Below are positions 1-10,125 of a stretch of DNA of 64,000 nt, in pieces. The notes below the pieces were generated by a model. The model was not told the DNA's origin. It did not search any database and saw only the letters and a program-made list of their open reading frames with translations. The DNA comes from Symbiodinium natans. Lineage: Eukaryota > Sar > Dinophyceae > Suessiales > Symbiodiniaceae. The number at the start of each line of letters is the position of its first letter. Position 1 is the stretch's first letter. The stretch spans positions 830,664-894,663 of the forward strand of contig CAJNDS010000713.1 of the NCBI GenBank assembly GCA_905221605.1. Direction: 5' to 3'. Position numbers and translations under genes: made by a program.

Positions 1-245
1 AGTAGTAGTAGTAGAAGTAGAAGTAGAAGTAGAAGTAGAAGTAGAAGTAGAAGTAGAAGTAGAAGTAGAAGTAGAAGTAGAAGTAGAAGTAGAAGTAGAA
101 GTAGAAGAAGAAGTAGTAGTAGAAGTAGTGGTGGTGGTGGTGGTAGTAGTAGTAGTGGTGGTGGTGGTGGTGGTAGTAGTAGTAGTAGTAGAAGTAGAAG
201 TAGTAGTAGAAGTAGTACTGGTGGTAGTAGTAGTAGGAGGAGGAA
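1..245. repeat. AGT/AGTAGA microsatellite at window edge
   Basis: A continuous tract of AGT, AGA and GGT triplets, with AGTAGA hexamers over roughly 10-110 and GTG-rich triplets after 128. The poly-valine open frame across it is only the translation of the repeat. The tract is cut by the window start, so its full length is unknown. Confidence 0.95.
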
Positions 246-1121
246 GAGGAGTAGTCGCCGTCATCGCAACATTCGTAGTAGTTCTTACTTGTAGCTTTTG
301 GCTTCCTGAAGCTGATTCTTGGGGCCGGGCCGTTTTTTGTTGTTGTTGTTGTTGGTTTTTTTTTTAAACATTTTTTTGTGCACCCGTGAATTATTGAGTT
401 TCGGCACCATACCCCTTTTTATCATTCTGTTGGGGACAGATCTCGCGTTATTGAGAACCACATTCCTACTCACAACCCAACGTTAGAATCAACAGAACCC
501 CTGCTTGTGCCAAAATGCCACAGAACGCCAGGCGAGCGGGCTGTGCTCTTCCGTATCCTCTCGGCTCGACTTTGAGAAGGTGCGAGCCTCGTGCCGCGCT
601 AGAAAAGAGTTGTCGGTGCGCATTGGAGGCGAGTAACCCGTTCCTTGATCTTGCTGTGCCCTATGCTGAACGCAGGTGAACCGTTTCCTCGCCACGCACC
701 GGGCTGCGCAATGCTGCCGCTGGGCCAACTGGAGTTGGCCTGTTTTCCGCTGTGTGCCGACTCTTGAAACCACACGCAAAATAACCCGGAAAATCTCGCT
801 GCAAATAGCACGTGAAGCTGAACCCCTGCTACTGTGATTTGGAATGCCCACTGCAGTCGCCAGGCTCACAGGCCCTCGTCGACAGAGCCGAGACACTCTT
901 CAAATCCATCGCACATCGGGGCAGTGGTGGTCGGCTCGAGGCCTGAAGTGACAAGCTGACAAGCTCAACTTTCTGCGTCTGTGTCTGACCTTGTTGAAGT
1001 TGCGCGTAGTTGCTCGTTTTGTGAAGGTCACCGTTCACAGGGTGCCAGAGCTCTTGCGTCGGCTCTGTGAGGCGCTGTATCGCTGGTGTTTCAATGTGTT
1101 TCATATTATTTCATGCCATCC
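246..1121. other. No supported gene
   Basis: This stretch holds a short T/GTT-rich tract (about 331-368) and otherwise unique sequence. Open frames on both strands here are arginine/serine-rich and have no recognisable domain or consistent splice boundaries. Confidence 0.5.
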
Positions 1122-1236
1122 CGCAAAAACTCCCGCAGCGCAGCCAAAGTCAACAGCAGTGCCCGCGCAGGATGACGTGTCGGAGTTTGTCACGGAGCTC
1201 TGTTCCTGGGCAAATAAGCTGAGAGGGTTGTTCTGA
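1122..1236 (+). CDS. Exon-like block, hypothetical protein
   Basis: An open frame ending in TGA at 1234-1236 reads as an Ala/Pro/Lys-rich stretch followed by a compact helix-like segment (DDVSEFVTELCSWANKLRG). The composition is protein-like and unlike the surrounding frames. No family is recognised. It could be the 3' terminal coding exon of a plus-strand gene. The 5' boundary is a guess, and nearby better-supported exons are on the minus strand, which lowers confidence. Confidence 0.25.
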
Positions 1237-1313
1237 ACTCTTGTTCTTGACAGAAAATTCAGTTGATTAGTCACCGGGAAGGATTGAAGGGCATGACCAT
1301 GACGCGATGCTGG

Positions 1314-1367
1314 GTGCCTGATGTGCCTGATGTGCCTGATGTGCCTGATGTGCCTGATGTGCCTGAT
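1314..1367. repeat. 9-bp minisatellite, GTGCCTGAT x6
   Basis: Six perfect head-to-tail copies of GTGCCTGAT. Translated, it gives a Val-Pro-Asp ladder, but nothing around it supports coding. Confidence 0.95.
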
Positions 1368-2148
1368 CAATCAATCATCCGTCATATCCTTCACATCCTG
1401 TCCTCCTTTTGCTGCCCTTTGCTCCGCCACTTGAAAGCGAAGGCCAGCGACTCGAAAGCAGCGAGGCTGGCTGCGACAGCCACTGGGACTGGGCTTTCGT
1501 AAGGATATGTAAAGATCTTAGCCGCCGCTAGAGGCCCTGGCCGTAGCCGCCCCCTAGCTGCCCTAGCCCCTGCTTCCTTTGCTACCTTTGTTTGCTGAGG
1601 CGACGCTTCTGGAGATGAAGGGGCTGCCGCAATCTATCGGTGGGGCAGCGTCGTTGTTCTTGTGGCTTTAGGCCCCTTGAGGCCTTTTGAGGCCCTTGAG
1701 GCGCTTGAGGCACAAAGGCATCTTGAGAGGGATGTCGGCTCCTTGGCTTCGGGCAGCCTTGGCAGGCCATCCCACTCCATGAGCCTCAACGAGTTCCTGA
1801 CCTGGCTTCGGCGCCTTCGCTGTCTTCACTTTCGCCGTACGTGGCAAAAGTACGAGGAGGCGCCGGGTGTCAAAAAAACTCGCAGAAAGGCCTCCGGCCC
1901 CCACTCCACTCAGTTTCTTGTCGCAGGCTTGCTAAATGTTGATGGAGTTTGGATGGTTTTTCGCCGTGTGGGATCCTGACTGCAACTTGCCAGGTAGCGT
2001 GCTCCCCGGGAATCTTGGAAGCAAGCAGAGTTCCAACTGCGTGAGAGTTGGTACAGCCTCCGCACATACCAGTGCACCCTGACTACACCTTGACCCTGAG
2101 TGTGTTCTGAGTAGGCTTCGCGCTTCGGGATGGGATGGGTGCAACAAT
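1368..2148. other. No firmly supported gene
   Basis: Contains a GAGGCNCTTGAGG-type imperfect repeat (about 1676-1715). Weak open frames occur on both strands, including a Lys/Ala-rich minus-strand frame at 1668-1830 that could be UTR or a diverged exon of the minus-strand gene ending at 2149. No boundary could be fixed. Confidence 0.4.
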
Positions 2149-2337
2149 TCAAAAGGTCCCACCACCAGGGTCTCGGAACCAGGCCCTGTTCCGTGCTTTA
2201 TGAATAGCTTTTCGGCTTAGTCCAGTCTGCAATTTCAAAGGCACAGCCATTAGAGCAATGCGCTGAGACTCCGCTTTTCTTGAAAGTTCCTGGGGCCCCC
2301 TGGATTTTTGCTGGTCGGTGACACTGGCGATCAGCTC
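2149..2337 (-). CDS. Terminal exon of a minus-strand hypothetical gene
   Basis: On the minus strand a CTTGCAG acceptor at 2338-2344 opens a 62-codon frame starting ELIASVTDQQ and ending in TGA at 2149-2151. It is Lys/Arg/Gln-rich with helix-like composition (QELSRKAESQRIA, GLSRKAIHKARNRAW). The frame is in phase 0 with the exon at 2369-2515 across a 31-base intron that begins GTACGT. A canonical donor, a canonical acceptor and matching phase make this one of the better-supported small gene pieces in the window. No family is recognised. Confidence 0.5.
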   Translation of the reverse strand, partial: ELIASVTDQQKSRGPQELSRKAESQRIALMAVPLKLQTGLSRKAIHKARNRAWFRDPGGGTF

Positions 2338-2368
2338 CTGCAAGAATGGAACAGATGGACAGACGTAC

Positions 2369-2515
2369 CATGACGTGCTTTTGGGAGGCCACGTGTCTGT
2401 GGATGCCTTGGACCTCGTGCTTCAAGGTGCGCGAGATGCCCCAAGTTGTGAGGTGCTGGGCGTGTTGAGAGAACTGAGATAGCTGGCATGTGTTTTTTTC
2501 TGTGTCAACCTGCAG
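2369..2515 (-). CDS. Internal exon of the same minus-strand gene
   Basis: The minus-strand frame begins LQVDTEKNTC after a TTGAG acceptor and ends ...ASQKHVM immediately before a GTACGT donor, 49 codons in phase 0 at both ends. It joins in frame to the block at 2149-2337. It is rich in Gln, His and Ser, and no domain is recognised. The 31-base intron between them is extremely short, although its GT...AG ends are canonical. Confidence 0.5.
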
Positions 2516-2528
2516 CTCAACATGCTTC

Positions 2529-2662
2529 AACTATATTGCTGGTGCATGGGGCTCTTGGAGTGGAATTCCAGATTGGCCAGCAGAGCCCGAGCGTCAAGCC
2601 TGGCACCCAGCATCATCTCTGAAGACAGTTTCTGAATGTCTTTGATCGTCTCCATGAAGCAG
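2529..2662 (-). CDS. Upstream exon candidate of the minus-strand gene
   Basis: The minus-strand frame starts MetGluThrIle at 2662 and gives an amphipathic-helix-like stretch (IKDIQKLSSEMMLGARLDAR, then ALLANLEFHSKSPM). It lies directly upstream of the 2369-2515 exon. The junction between them is unresolved: a GA donor after the Ala-Asn-Leu codons would be in phase, but this is inference. Confidence 0.35.
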
Positions 2663-2670
2663 CTGTGGTA

Positions 2671-2730
2671 GGGCAAGGCAGGGCAAGGCAGCGCCAAGCA
2701 TGGCAAGGCGTGGCAAGGCGTAGCAAGGCA
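2671..2730. repeat. 10-bp minisatellite, GGGCAAGGCA-type x6
   Basis: Six tandem 10-base units with variants (GGGCAAGGCA, TGGCAAGGCG, TAGCAAGGCA). They lie just upstream, in transcript sense, of the minus-strand exon candidate at 2529-2662. Confidence 0.85.
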
Positions 2731-3225
2731 TGAGGAGACGTAATCCGTGCAACACATCCGAACCCGGATTCAGAAATAACTTAGCGCAGCCGGGCATGTG
2801 GCAGAGGCGCAGCCCTGTCCAATACAAGTATCGTTTTGCAAAGTGTGCCCTGCTCTCGTATCCACTAGACTACGTCGTCCACTACTCAGTTTGTGTCTTC
2901 TCTGAGTCCACTCCGAAGAGGGTCTCTGTGTAGCCAGCATATACAAGCATTAACAGTCAGTACAATCATGTACAATTGCCGTTGTGTGCACCGTGGCTCC
3001 AAGGATGCAGTCCTGGCCGAGGACGGGCTTTGCAATGCTTTGCACCACTTTCTTTTAATGATGTTTCCCTGAGCTCAGGGTAAATCTGATTATGTAAATG
3101 TTCCAGTCTTGAGGTTGATTGCAAAAGGTTGGTGTCTCGGAGAAGACTACTTCCGCCAGGGCAAGAAGCGACACATCGCACCAAGACTTTCTGAAGTCAC
3201 ATCAGTGCAATGCGTTGGATCCTAC

Positions 3226-3360
3226 TCAGCCTGCATCTACATCTGACTTTCTGCAAAAGAAGTGGGCCTTCTTGGACAGGTTGGTCGCCAGAGGGCGGAA
3301 CTGCTTAGATTCGAGCTTGTGGATTCCTTGCGCCGACACTGCTGCATCTGGGATGGCCAT
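3226..3360 (-). CDS. Small minus-strand coding block, 44 codons
   Basis: ATG at 3360 (minus strand) to TGA at 3226-3228. It reads as MAIPDAAVSAQGIHKLESKQ followed by a basic stretch (NLSKKAHFFCRK). The composition is strongly protein-like, whereas the plus strand over the same bases is weaker. It may be an exon rather than a complete small gene. No family is recognised. Confidence 0.3.
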   Translation of the reverse strand: MAIPDAAVSAQGIHKLESKQFRPLATNLSKKAHFFCRKSDVDAG

Positions 3361-3718
3361 TGCAGAGCGTGGAGTTATTGTTCTTAGTGCTATTGTTATG
3401 TGTGTGTTTTGTTGTCTTTTTCTTCTTCTTTACCTTCATGTTCTTTCTGTGATTGAAATAGAAGATTGGCAGATGTTGGCAACATGTATACCACTTGTTT
3501 ACCCGTTGAAGTTTCGTTGAACGCCTTGGAAGCCGTAGAACACATTAGAACACCAATTGAGGCCTGATGAAGGACCTTTCCATGGCCGAGGCTCCTGAGG
3601 GTTTGGATTTGTGGGATTCGTAGGGTCTCGGTGTTGCCCTTCCAGAACTTGAGAACGCAAGTCATCCTTCCTGTATGTTGTCGCGCTGTGTTGGTCTTAG
3701 CAGCGGCTTGAAGATTCT

Positions 3719-3840
3719 GCAGGAATGTGCAGTTACGCAAAGGGCCACGACTGTAGATGTTGAGGCCACCTATTCTGTGGTCCAAGCATCTCGCACAGGC
3801 CAAGTACTTCACAGGCGTCTTTGGGAACTTCCAGTCCGAG
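3719..3840 (-). CDS. Minus-strand exon-like block with a CxxC-like motif
   Basis: Within a longer open minus-strand frame, this part reads FPKTPVKYLACARCLDHRIG then LNIYSRGPLRN and is followed by CTGCAG. The Cys-x2-Cys could be half of a metal site. It lies upstream of the other minus-strand blocks and might belong to the same transcript. Splice ends are not fixed. Confidence 0.28.
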
Positions 3841-4440
3841 GAATGCGGGGGGGGGTGCTGCAAGAGACTTGTGGGGTGCTTATGTCGTTTTCTGACATGC
3901 GCAGACTCGCTGGAGTTGCCCATACCTTCGAGATGGCAAAGGGCTCACGGATACAGTACTACAAGCATCCATCTGCAGTACCATCCGGCAATTTTTTTGC
4001 AATAATGTGCATGCGCTGCTTTGTGTCTCGACAGCCTGCCTGATCCCGAGCAGGACCATGTTGGATTTGTGAACCGTGCAGACTGCCTTTGCTTGTTTCG
4101 GTACATGGGCAGCCTGGCAGAAATTATTTGCCCAAGGAGGTCTGTGCATTGTCCTTTTCTGGAACTCTTCGAGACGGAATCTTGAGCTTGCAACTTCGGC
4201 TGACTGTGCAGAGTCACAGCGCAACCGTCTGATAGAGGCTGCGAGGCAACAACGGCTTGAGTAGCGCACAATGGTGGCGAGCACTTCATGCCGGCATTCT
4301 CTCTCCACCATGCAGGCTATGGCCTCAAGGGCGACGAGATTTATTCTTTGCTTTTGGATGCCAAAGCGGCGGGGCACAGGCTCTTGAGTCTGAGTGCATC
4401 CCAGCTCAATTTAATGCCTGCGGCTTGTGGTATTTTTCTA

Positions 4441-4578
4441 GTGTGTGTGTGTGTGTGTGAAGAAATGCGTGCGTGCGTGGGTGGGTGGGTGCGAGTGTAT
4501 GTGCGGGTGTGCGGGCGCGGGCGCGGGTGCGGGCGTGGGCGTGGGTGTGGGTGTGGGCCAGTTTTGCTTAATGTTGGA

Positions 4579-4612
<34 letters not shown>

Positions 4613-4735
4613 TTCGCTTTGGTATCCAGGGGTCCCCCCCCCCCCCCCCAAACAAGTTTGGGGTTCGGGATCCTGAATAATCTGGGCTGGGGTCGTCGTC
4701 GTCGTAGTAGTACTCGTAGTACTAGTAGCACCCTC
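4441..4735. repeat. Compound microsatellite cluster
   Basis: In order: (GT)n at 4441-4460, GYGGGT-type repeats at 4467-4558, (CT)n at 4579-4616, a run of 16 C at 4634-4649, and GTC/GTA triplets at about 4693-4735. Long Arg/Thr/Ser-rich open frames here on both strands are repeat translations, not genes. Confidence 0.95.
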
Positions 4736-6332
4736 CAAGGCCCAGCTTCGGAGTGCAGGTTTTGCAGGTTTTGCAGGTGCCTGAGAGGCACTTGTGCCCT
4801 GAGGGCACAGACCTAACGACTTCTGCATCAGCGGAGACGAAAGACACCAGCCTTCAGCTTCTTCTTGTGAAGGGCAGAGCCCTCTTTTTGTTTTCCCTAA
4901 TCGGAAAGATTTCCGGAAAAACGCTCAATAGCGGCCCCTGTAGCTACAGCGAGTCCAACAGTACCAAAAACGGCCCTTCAGCTTCAAATTTCAATCATGC
5001 AACCACTGTGAATCTTGCCCACATAAAGTTTGAGAATAGGTCGAAGACAACGAGTCCCCGATTCGTTTAATCATTCGTTTTACCTGACAAAACTGTTCAA
5101 CTCTAGCATATCGCCTAAACCTAAAGCTGAAACCTAGCCGTGTCAGACAGTCCCCTGTGCCTGTAAGCCAAGCTGCCCAAAATCCAAAGCAGCTCAGTGG
5201 TAAACGCTGGCATATCGACCGCCTCTGCCCGGCTTTCGGGCTTCGGTTTGAGAACTTAGCGTTAAGAAATCAGCGAGTGGTGGAGGGTGCCTCTGGACAG
5301 AGGATTCAGGGGGTCCCTCGCGAACCTTGGGGCGTCCCCACGGGGCACGGACAGAGACAAAAAGACCCGAGAGGACTCTCGGGTGAACCCTTTGGGTCAG
5401 GCCCAGAAAACCAGAGAAAAGTACCCCAAGGGAATGGATTAGGAACAACCAACCACTTGCCCCAAAAGCCTGCAGGATAACTGGAATCCTTGCCAGTTTA
5501 GGGAGTCAGGGAAGTGTCGCCAAGGATTTCCTGAGCATGATGAGGCCGGGACAAGGTTGAGAGTTTCTGTGCCTTGCTGGTTGGTCTGGAGCGTCTTGCC
5601 TGCGTTGTGTAAGCAATTTATGGGGCTGGGTGTCGCGGTACAACTTCAATCAGAACTCCATGCTGTCGTGGACCTATACCTCCACACTCATTCGCGCGCG
5701 TACCTAGCTGATCTTGGTACGACTTCCACCCTTGTCTTCTTATTGCCGATGCGACTCGGTTTATGAGAATTCATTGCTGGTTTGCTGTCACATTTTCTGT
5801 CAAAGTTGACATTCGTTCAAGATGTTCAAGCAGACAAAAAGGTTAATCTTTATTTGCAAGATTTCGCTACGTCCTCGAGAGCTCGATCGCTCACTCTGGC
5901 TCCTTACCCTGGATGCCTCTGGACTCCATTCGTTTCTGCCTGTCTCGGAGATGGTTGAGTGATGGTTGTATGTACCGTCTGCCTTCCAAAGTGAAGTGTC
6001 TCTTCGAGTGCTGCAAGTACAAGATGCTGATAAAATTGAAAGGATTGAAAGGTTGAGTCTCAGTCTTCGTTGGGCTTTGACACACGGCGAAGCAATAGAA
6101 GCTCTGGACATGATCGTCCAGTGTCATCTGAAAGCTGGAGAACAAGTTTGGATTCTCTGATCCAGTAGGAATGCTGACCTAGTGCCTGCCCCACACCTCG
6201 CGGCAGGGCATGCCGTGTTCGGGAGAGAGGCATGCTGAAGACTGCCCCTCGGCAGAACGTGCACCACATCGACAGTTCTTTGGCTTCGTTGATGGTAGCT
6301 AGTGTTTGTGCGGTGTTGTGTGCTTGTTAAAC
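4736..6332. other. No firmly supported gene
   Basis: Includes two weak protein-like stretches. On the minus strand at about 5895-6020 a hydrophilic frame contains KRHFTLEGRRYIQPSLNHL. On the plus strand at about 6025-6157 there is a helix-like frame. Neither has convincing boundaries, so neither is called. Confidence 0.4.
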
Positions 6333-6665
6333 TTAGAATTTTGTAGCTAAAGCCCGGTGAGCTTTTGGGTTCCTCAATTCTCCTCTTGCACATCTTTTTG
6401 TTTTCATTTCGTCGTTTGTCGTGATGCTGATGACTAGAGCTTCGCCGAAAAGCCTTGACTGATCCAACTGGCAGTCGGAGTTTTGGAATGTGCTCGGTTG
6501 AGCGCCTGAAAGTGGATCGGCAAGTCGCACCATATCTACAAGCTGGTGAAATCTGTAGGGTGCTGATCGTGCATTCATAGCGAGCATTCCCAAGTGTTGA
6601 AATCCAGAGACATCGAAGACGTGAGGCCTACGAGATGAAGGCACAGTGCCAGCCCCAGGATCGCT
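6333..6665 (-). CDS. Minus-strand hypothetical coding block
   Basis: About 110 codons open on the minus strand with balanced composition. Segments such as RRPHVFDVSGFQHLGMLAMN and SRLFGEALVISITTNDEMKT look like folded protein, and the block ends in a basic stretch. No domain is recognised. It may contain an unrecognised intron. A competing 24-codon acidic plus-strand frame lies just beyond it at 6799-6873. Confidence 0.35.
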   Translation of the reverse strand, partial: SDPGAGTVPSSRRPHVFDVSGFQHLGMLAMNARSAPYRFHQLVDMVRLADPLSGAQPSTFQNSDCQLDQSRLFGEALVISITTNDEMKTKRCARGELRNPKAHRALATKF

Positions 6666-7226
6666 GAACGCTGCACTGAACACTGCACACGGAACCATGA
6701 ACAGTGGAGACATGGTGACACGATGAGTCGCTTGCACTGAACTTTTTGTCCTGTACTCTCTCTAGGCTGTTCGACTGCAGTCTTTTTTGCTGAGGGACAT
6801 GGGCTTGTCGGACTTGAGTGACGTCGAAGAGACGGGCTCTGGATTGTCTGTGTCAGATGAGGAGGAGATGTGAAGCTGTGCCAGTGTGTGGTGTCACTGT
6901 CAAGCCAGTCGCTGACCAGCTTGCTGAAAGGACAGCCCGGTTGAGCTTGTCCTCAACAGACGCCAGAGCTCCCCGCTTTAAGGGTTGAGAGTTGAGGGTG
7001 CCTCTTTGTTTTTTGACCACGCGGTTTCCTACTGTCAGGGTGACATAACCCCGTTGACGTATCCTGACGTGGTGCCAGAACGCATGCTCTCGTCATGGTT
7101 GCAACATGTTGCAACGCTTGTACCCTCTGTTTACTCTGTTTACTGAGGTAACGAAAGCTCAAGAGCGGCTTTCCGGCGTCGCAGCAGTGTCAAGCAGGCC
7201 ACGACTGCCCCCGTGCTGACGTTTCA

Positions 7227-7440
7227 GTTGGCGGTGTCCAGCGGCCCCTGTGCAGGACGCGCAGTCCAAGACGCAGGCATGTTTGAAACTGCCGGGCTAT
7301 CAAACATTGTCACTATCCAGGGCGTGGCGTGATGCAACTTCATGCAACTGCCAACGAGTTTCTTGGTGGGACAGGTCAAGGGAGAGGGCCTCGTGGTTCC
7401 GTCCGGCGTGCTAGAGGCAGCAGCAGTCTGGGTGAGTGAG
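7227..7440 (-). CDS. Minus-strand hypothetical coding block
   Basis: The minus-strand frame reads a Ser/Thr/Pro-rich linker followed by a more hydrophobic segment (KKLVGSCMKLHHATPWIVTM) and stops at 7224-7226. The upstream part of the same frame (to about 7700) translates low-complexity A-rich sequence and was left out. No family is recognised. Confidence 0.28.
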
Positions 7441-7756
7441 CGAGCGAGGGAGCGTATGAGAATCCGAGTAAGAGAGGTGTAAGCACCCTCACGGGCTTGG
7501 GCACTTAAACCCCCTACAAAAGAAGGGAAGAACACGACAACCACAAGAAAAACAATGAAGCAACACAAAGGCAAAGATAAATAGGTAAAAGAAGACAATG
7601 ACGAACTGAGAATTGAAACAGCGGCAGAAGAACTAGCGACACAAGAAATAGCAGCAGAAAGGAGAAATAAGGAGCAAAGGAACACAGAATAAGCACATAG
7701 CGAACTCAATAACGATGAATACAACGAAACAGATAAGAGACAGAGAGAAAGATAAC

Positions 7757-7800
7757 AAGAGAGAGAGAGAGAGAGTCGGAGAGAGTCGGAGAGAGTCAGA
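7757..7800. repeat. (GA)n with GAGAGAGTCG units
   Basis: A GA dinucleotide run followed by three copies of a GAGAGAGTCG-like 10-base unit. Confidence 0.85.
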
Positions 7801-7809
7801 GCTGCAGTC

Positions 7810-8145
7810 GCTGCACAACGCTGGGGCGCGCGGATCGCGCGGGGCTTCTTGCCTTCCTGCCCCCCAAAGAAAAAAGAGAGCGACTGGCTTGTAGCCTAGC
7901 CATTTCGGCCTTTCTTCGGGCTCATCGCTCCTTCCTGTGGCTATCACTTGCATGCTGACTGCTGTCTCTGCTCTCGATAAAATCTCATTCTCTTGCCGCC
8001 TGCCTCTTCTATCTGCCTTGTTCTGGAAGCACTGACATAGAAGCACATGGAAGCACGTGGAGCACACTGACTGCAGGCGCTGGGTGCGGTTGGATGGTCG
8101 CTGGCGGAGGAGGCCCTGTACGAGGCCCTCGTAGATGAAGCACAT
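7810..8145 (-). CDS. Minus-strand hypothetical coding block
   Basis: About 110 open codons on the minus strand. The central part is hydrophilic and charge-rich (NKADRRGRRQENEILSRAET) and is followed by DEPEERPKWLGYKPVALFFL. The frame continues into the GA repeat beyond 7800, which is not coding. Boundaries are uncertain and no domain is recognised. Confidence 0.35.
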
Positions 8146-9744
8146 AAACGCTTCTCCTTAAGTCTTTGTTTTGGGGCGAGGGTTGTTGAGGCTTCATGGG
8201 TTGAGGGTTGAGGGAGGGTGCCTACGGTCTCTAGATGTCTCGAGATTTTCTGAACTAGGTGTTTAACGTTTGCAGGGGCCTCCCTAGAAGTTGGGTATTG
8301 AAAGGTTCCTGAGAGTTCCCGGAAGGTGCCTAGAAAAGCAGGGCTTTCGTGCCCGTGTCTGCGAAGCTACAAGTTTGCGTGTCCCAAAACCCTTAACCTG
8401 AAGTTGCAGGCACTGGCGCGTCTCAATTTGACCCGGAGCTTGCTGAGCTTGGTTGAGTTCCAGTCCCTGGCAACGTACCTGCGGTTGAAATGGCAGGTCT
8501 TGAGTGTATGCTTGGGGTGCTCTCATGCTTTGATTGCAGGCTTTTTGCCTTCAGGTTGAAGAGCAATTTATGGGGGCATATTCGGAATCAACTTATCGTA
8601 ATGTTAAGTGAGAACTTTTGGTAAAAGGAACTGCTCGTTCATGTCTTCAAGGTGGGCTCTTTGTAAGCACGGAGGCTTCTGAGGCTTCAAGTGTCAAAAG
8701 AACGTTCAGAACGCCTTTGGTGGCATACGAACAAAAAGCGCGAGGTGAAGGGCAAAGGCACGGAAGGCGCGGTGTTGGCTCCAAGCTGCCCAAGCGCCTG
8801 GTCCAAGGCTGCTGCGTGAAGAGGAGGCCACGCAGAAGCAGACCAGAGCCGGCTGGTCCGCCTCAGAGGCCAAAGTTCAATTGAAGGGCAAACAAAACGG
8901 CTTGACTTCAGCTTGGAGTGTAGACTTAGAGTCTGAGATGGTGACCTGGACAACTGCAGGCCCGCGACATCCAGAGCCTTTACCAAGCCCATGCCGGGGC
9001 TGAAGGCCAGCTCGATGAGGTGCCAGGGATCGAAAAGCATCAGGGCACGACATGCGCAGCTTCTGTAGCGAGTGAGCCAGCGAGTGAGGGATTGGCCCTT
9101 TCACATACGACACTAGGGCATGCGGCAAAAGTTGGGCATGTTTGCCAAGCCAGCGGCTTGGACTGGATTTAGGCATACATCTCACTGGGAGACGAGACTC
9201 TTGAGTAAGTTTGACATGGTCATCGAGAGTACTGCCTCAAAGAGGCGGTTGTCCCAAGGTACTTGGGTTCCATGGGCTTTGTTGCAAACGATCTCATTTG
9301 TCGAAATCACAGGGCTCTACTTGTATCGTGGTATCGCTGTTGGCGAGTCCAGTCCTGGCCCATCGCACTCCTGTTATGTGTGCTTCACGACATCCTCTGC
9401 AGCAGCACGGGACTACAACGCACTCATGCCACCACGAAATGTGTTTGACATCTCTTGACCTTTGAGGGAACCGATACCTGTCCTTAGCTCGTGCAACCTT
9501 GCCCCTTCTATTCCGCTGGTACGAGGACAGATTAGAGCGCCTGCTGTGGGATCTCGATGTCAGAAAAGGCACTTGCCTCAGTGGCAGCTGCCAGTTGAGC
9601 TTAGATTTGGCTCTCTGCGGCTTGTGGCGAAGAGCTCTTTCTGGATTGAGGTGTGGTTCTGTTCGGAGAGGTTCTAAGTCTAGGTCCTTGCAGGCTCAAC
9701 TATGAAACATGGGGCGCTTCTTCATTCACGTGCTGTTTCCTTGT
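8146..9744. other. No firmly supported gene
   Basis: A minus-strand frame at about 8915-9040 (LFDPWHLIELAFSPGMGLVK) is the only stretch with some protein character. The remaining frames on both strands are weak and mutually contradictory. Confidence 0.4.
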
Positions 9745-9800
9745 CATGCAACAATGCATAAATCATGCAACAATGCATAAATCATGCAACAATGCATAAA
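9745..9800. repeat. 19-bp tandem repeat x3
   Basis: Three head-to-tail copies of CATGCAACAATGCATAAAT; the third copy is one base short. Confidence 0.95.
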
Positions 9801-9807
9801 CTGCTCA

Positions 9808-10125
9808 TTAGCGGCTTCTCAGCACCTGTTCTTTGGTTCTCAAAGGCCTGGGGGCAGGCACGATGCATGGACCATGCATGCATTCTTCTGAGGCTTTGGA
9901 GAGCTGAAACAGCTTCTGGACAAAGCTCGAATGCTCAGCAGCGACGAGTTGGAGGGAAGCAACAAGGTCCTTCCTTGCTCTTCGAGTCGGCTTCAGTTCG
10001 GAATTTTTCTGTATGAGATTCGACACAGCTCTCTTCCTTGATTTAGGTAGCGTCCAATCTAACTGTCTCGCTTTCGGGTGTAAGCCATAAGTTTCAGCAA
10101 GCACTTCCTCGACCCACCTTTGCAA
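9808..10125 (-). CDS. Minus-strand hypothetical coding block, basic helical protein
   Basis: 105 open codons on the minus strand. The first 80 residues are clearly protein-like: RWVEEVLAETYGLHPKARQL, a basic central part (KSRKRAVSNLIQKNSELKPT), then helix-like VASLQLVAAEHSSFVQKLFQ. No plus-strand frame of comparable quality overlaps. The frame opens on a non-ATG codon, so it is probably an internal exon. No family is recognised. Confidence 0.45.
   Translation of the reverse strand: MQRWVEEVLAETYGLHPKARQLDWTLPKSRKRAVSNLIQKNSELKPTRRARKDLVASLQLVAAEHSSFVQKLFQLSKASEECMHGPCIVPAPRPLRTKEQVLRSR

Noticed and set aside
128-367. Poly-valine ORF.
   Set aside because: Translation of an AGT/GGT microsatellite.
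2745-2880. tRNA-like signals on the minus strand: an A-box-like TAGTCTAGTGG and a B-box-like GGTTCGGATG, with a partial GACGTA/TACGTC stem.
   Set aside because: The boxes are about 95 bases apart, the B box is imperfect, and no cloverleaf with an anticodon stem could be drawn. At best a decayed tRNA-derived repeat.
4076-4430. Plus-strand helical stretch (AESQRNRLIEAARQQRLE) and GLKGDEIYSLLLDAKAAGHR.
   Set aside because: An overlapping minus-strand frame is equally plausible, so no strand could be chosen.
6799-6873. 24-codon acidic plus-strand ORF (GLSDLSDVEETGSGLS).
   Set aside because: Protein-like but isolated, opposite a minus-strand open frame in a region of minus-strand blocks.
7885-7915. 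Spliced-leader-like TAGCCATTTCGGCCTTT.
   Set aside because: Several mismatches to the dinoflagellate spliced leader and located within a plausible minus-strand coding block.
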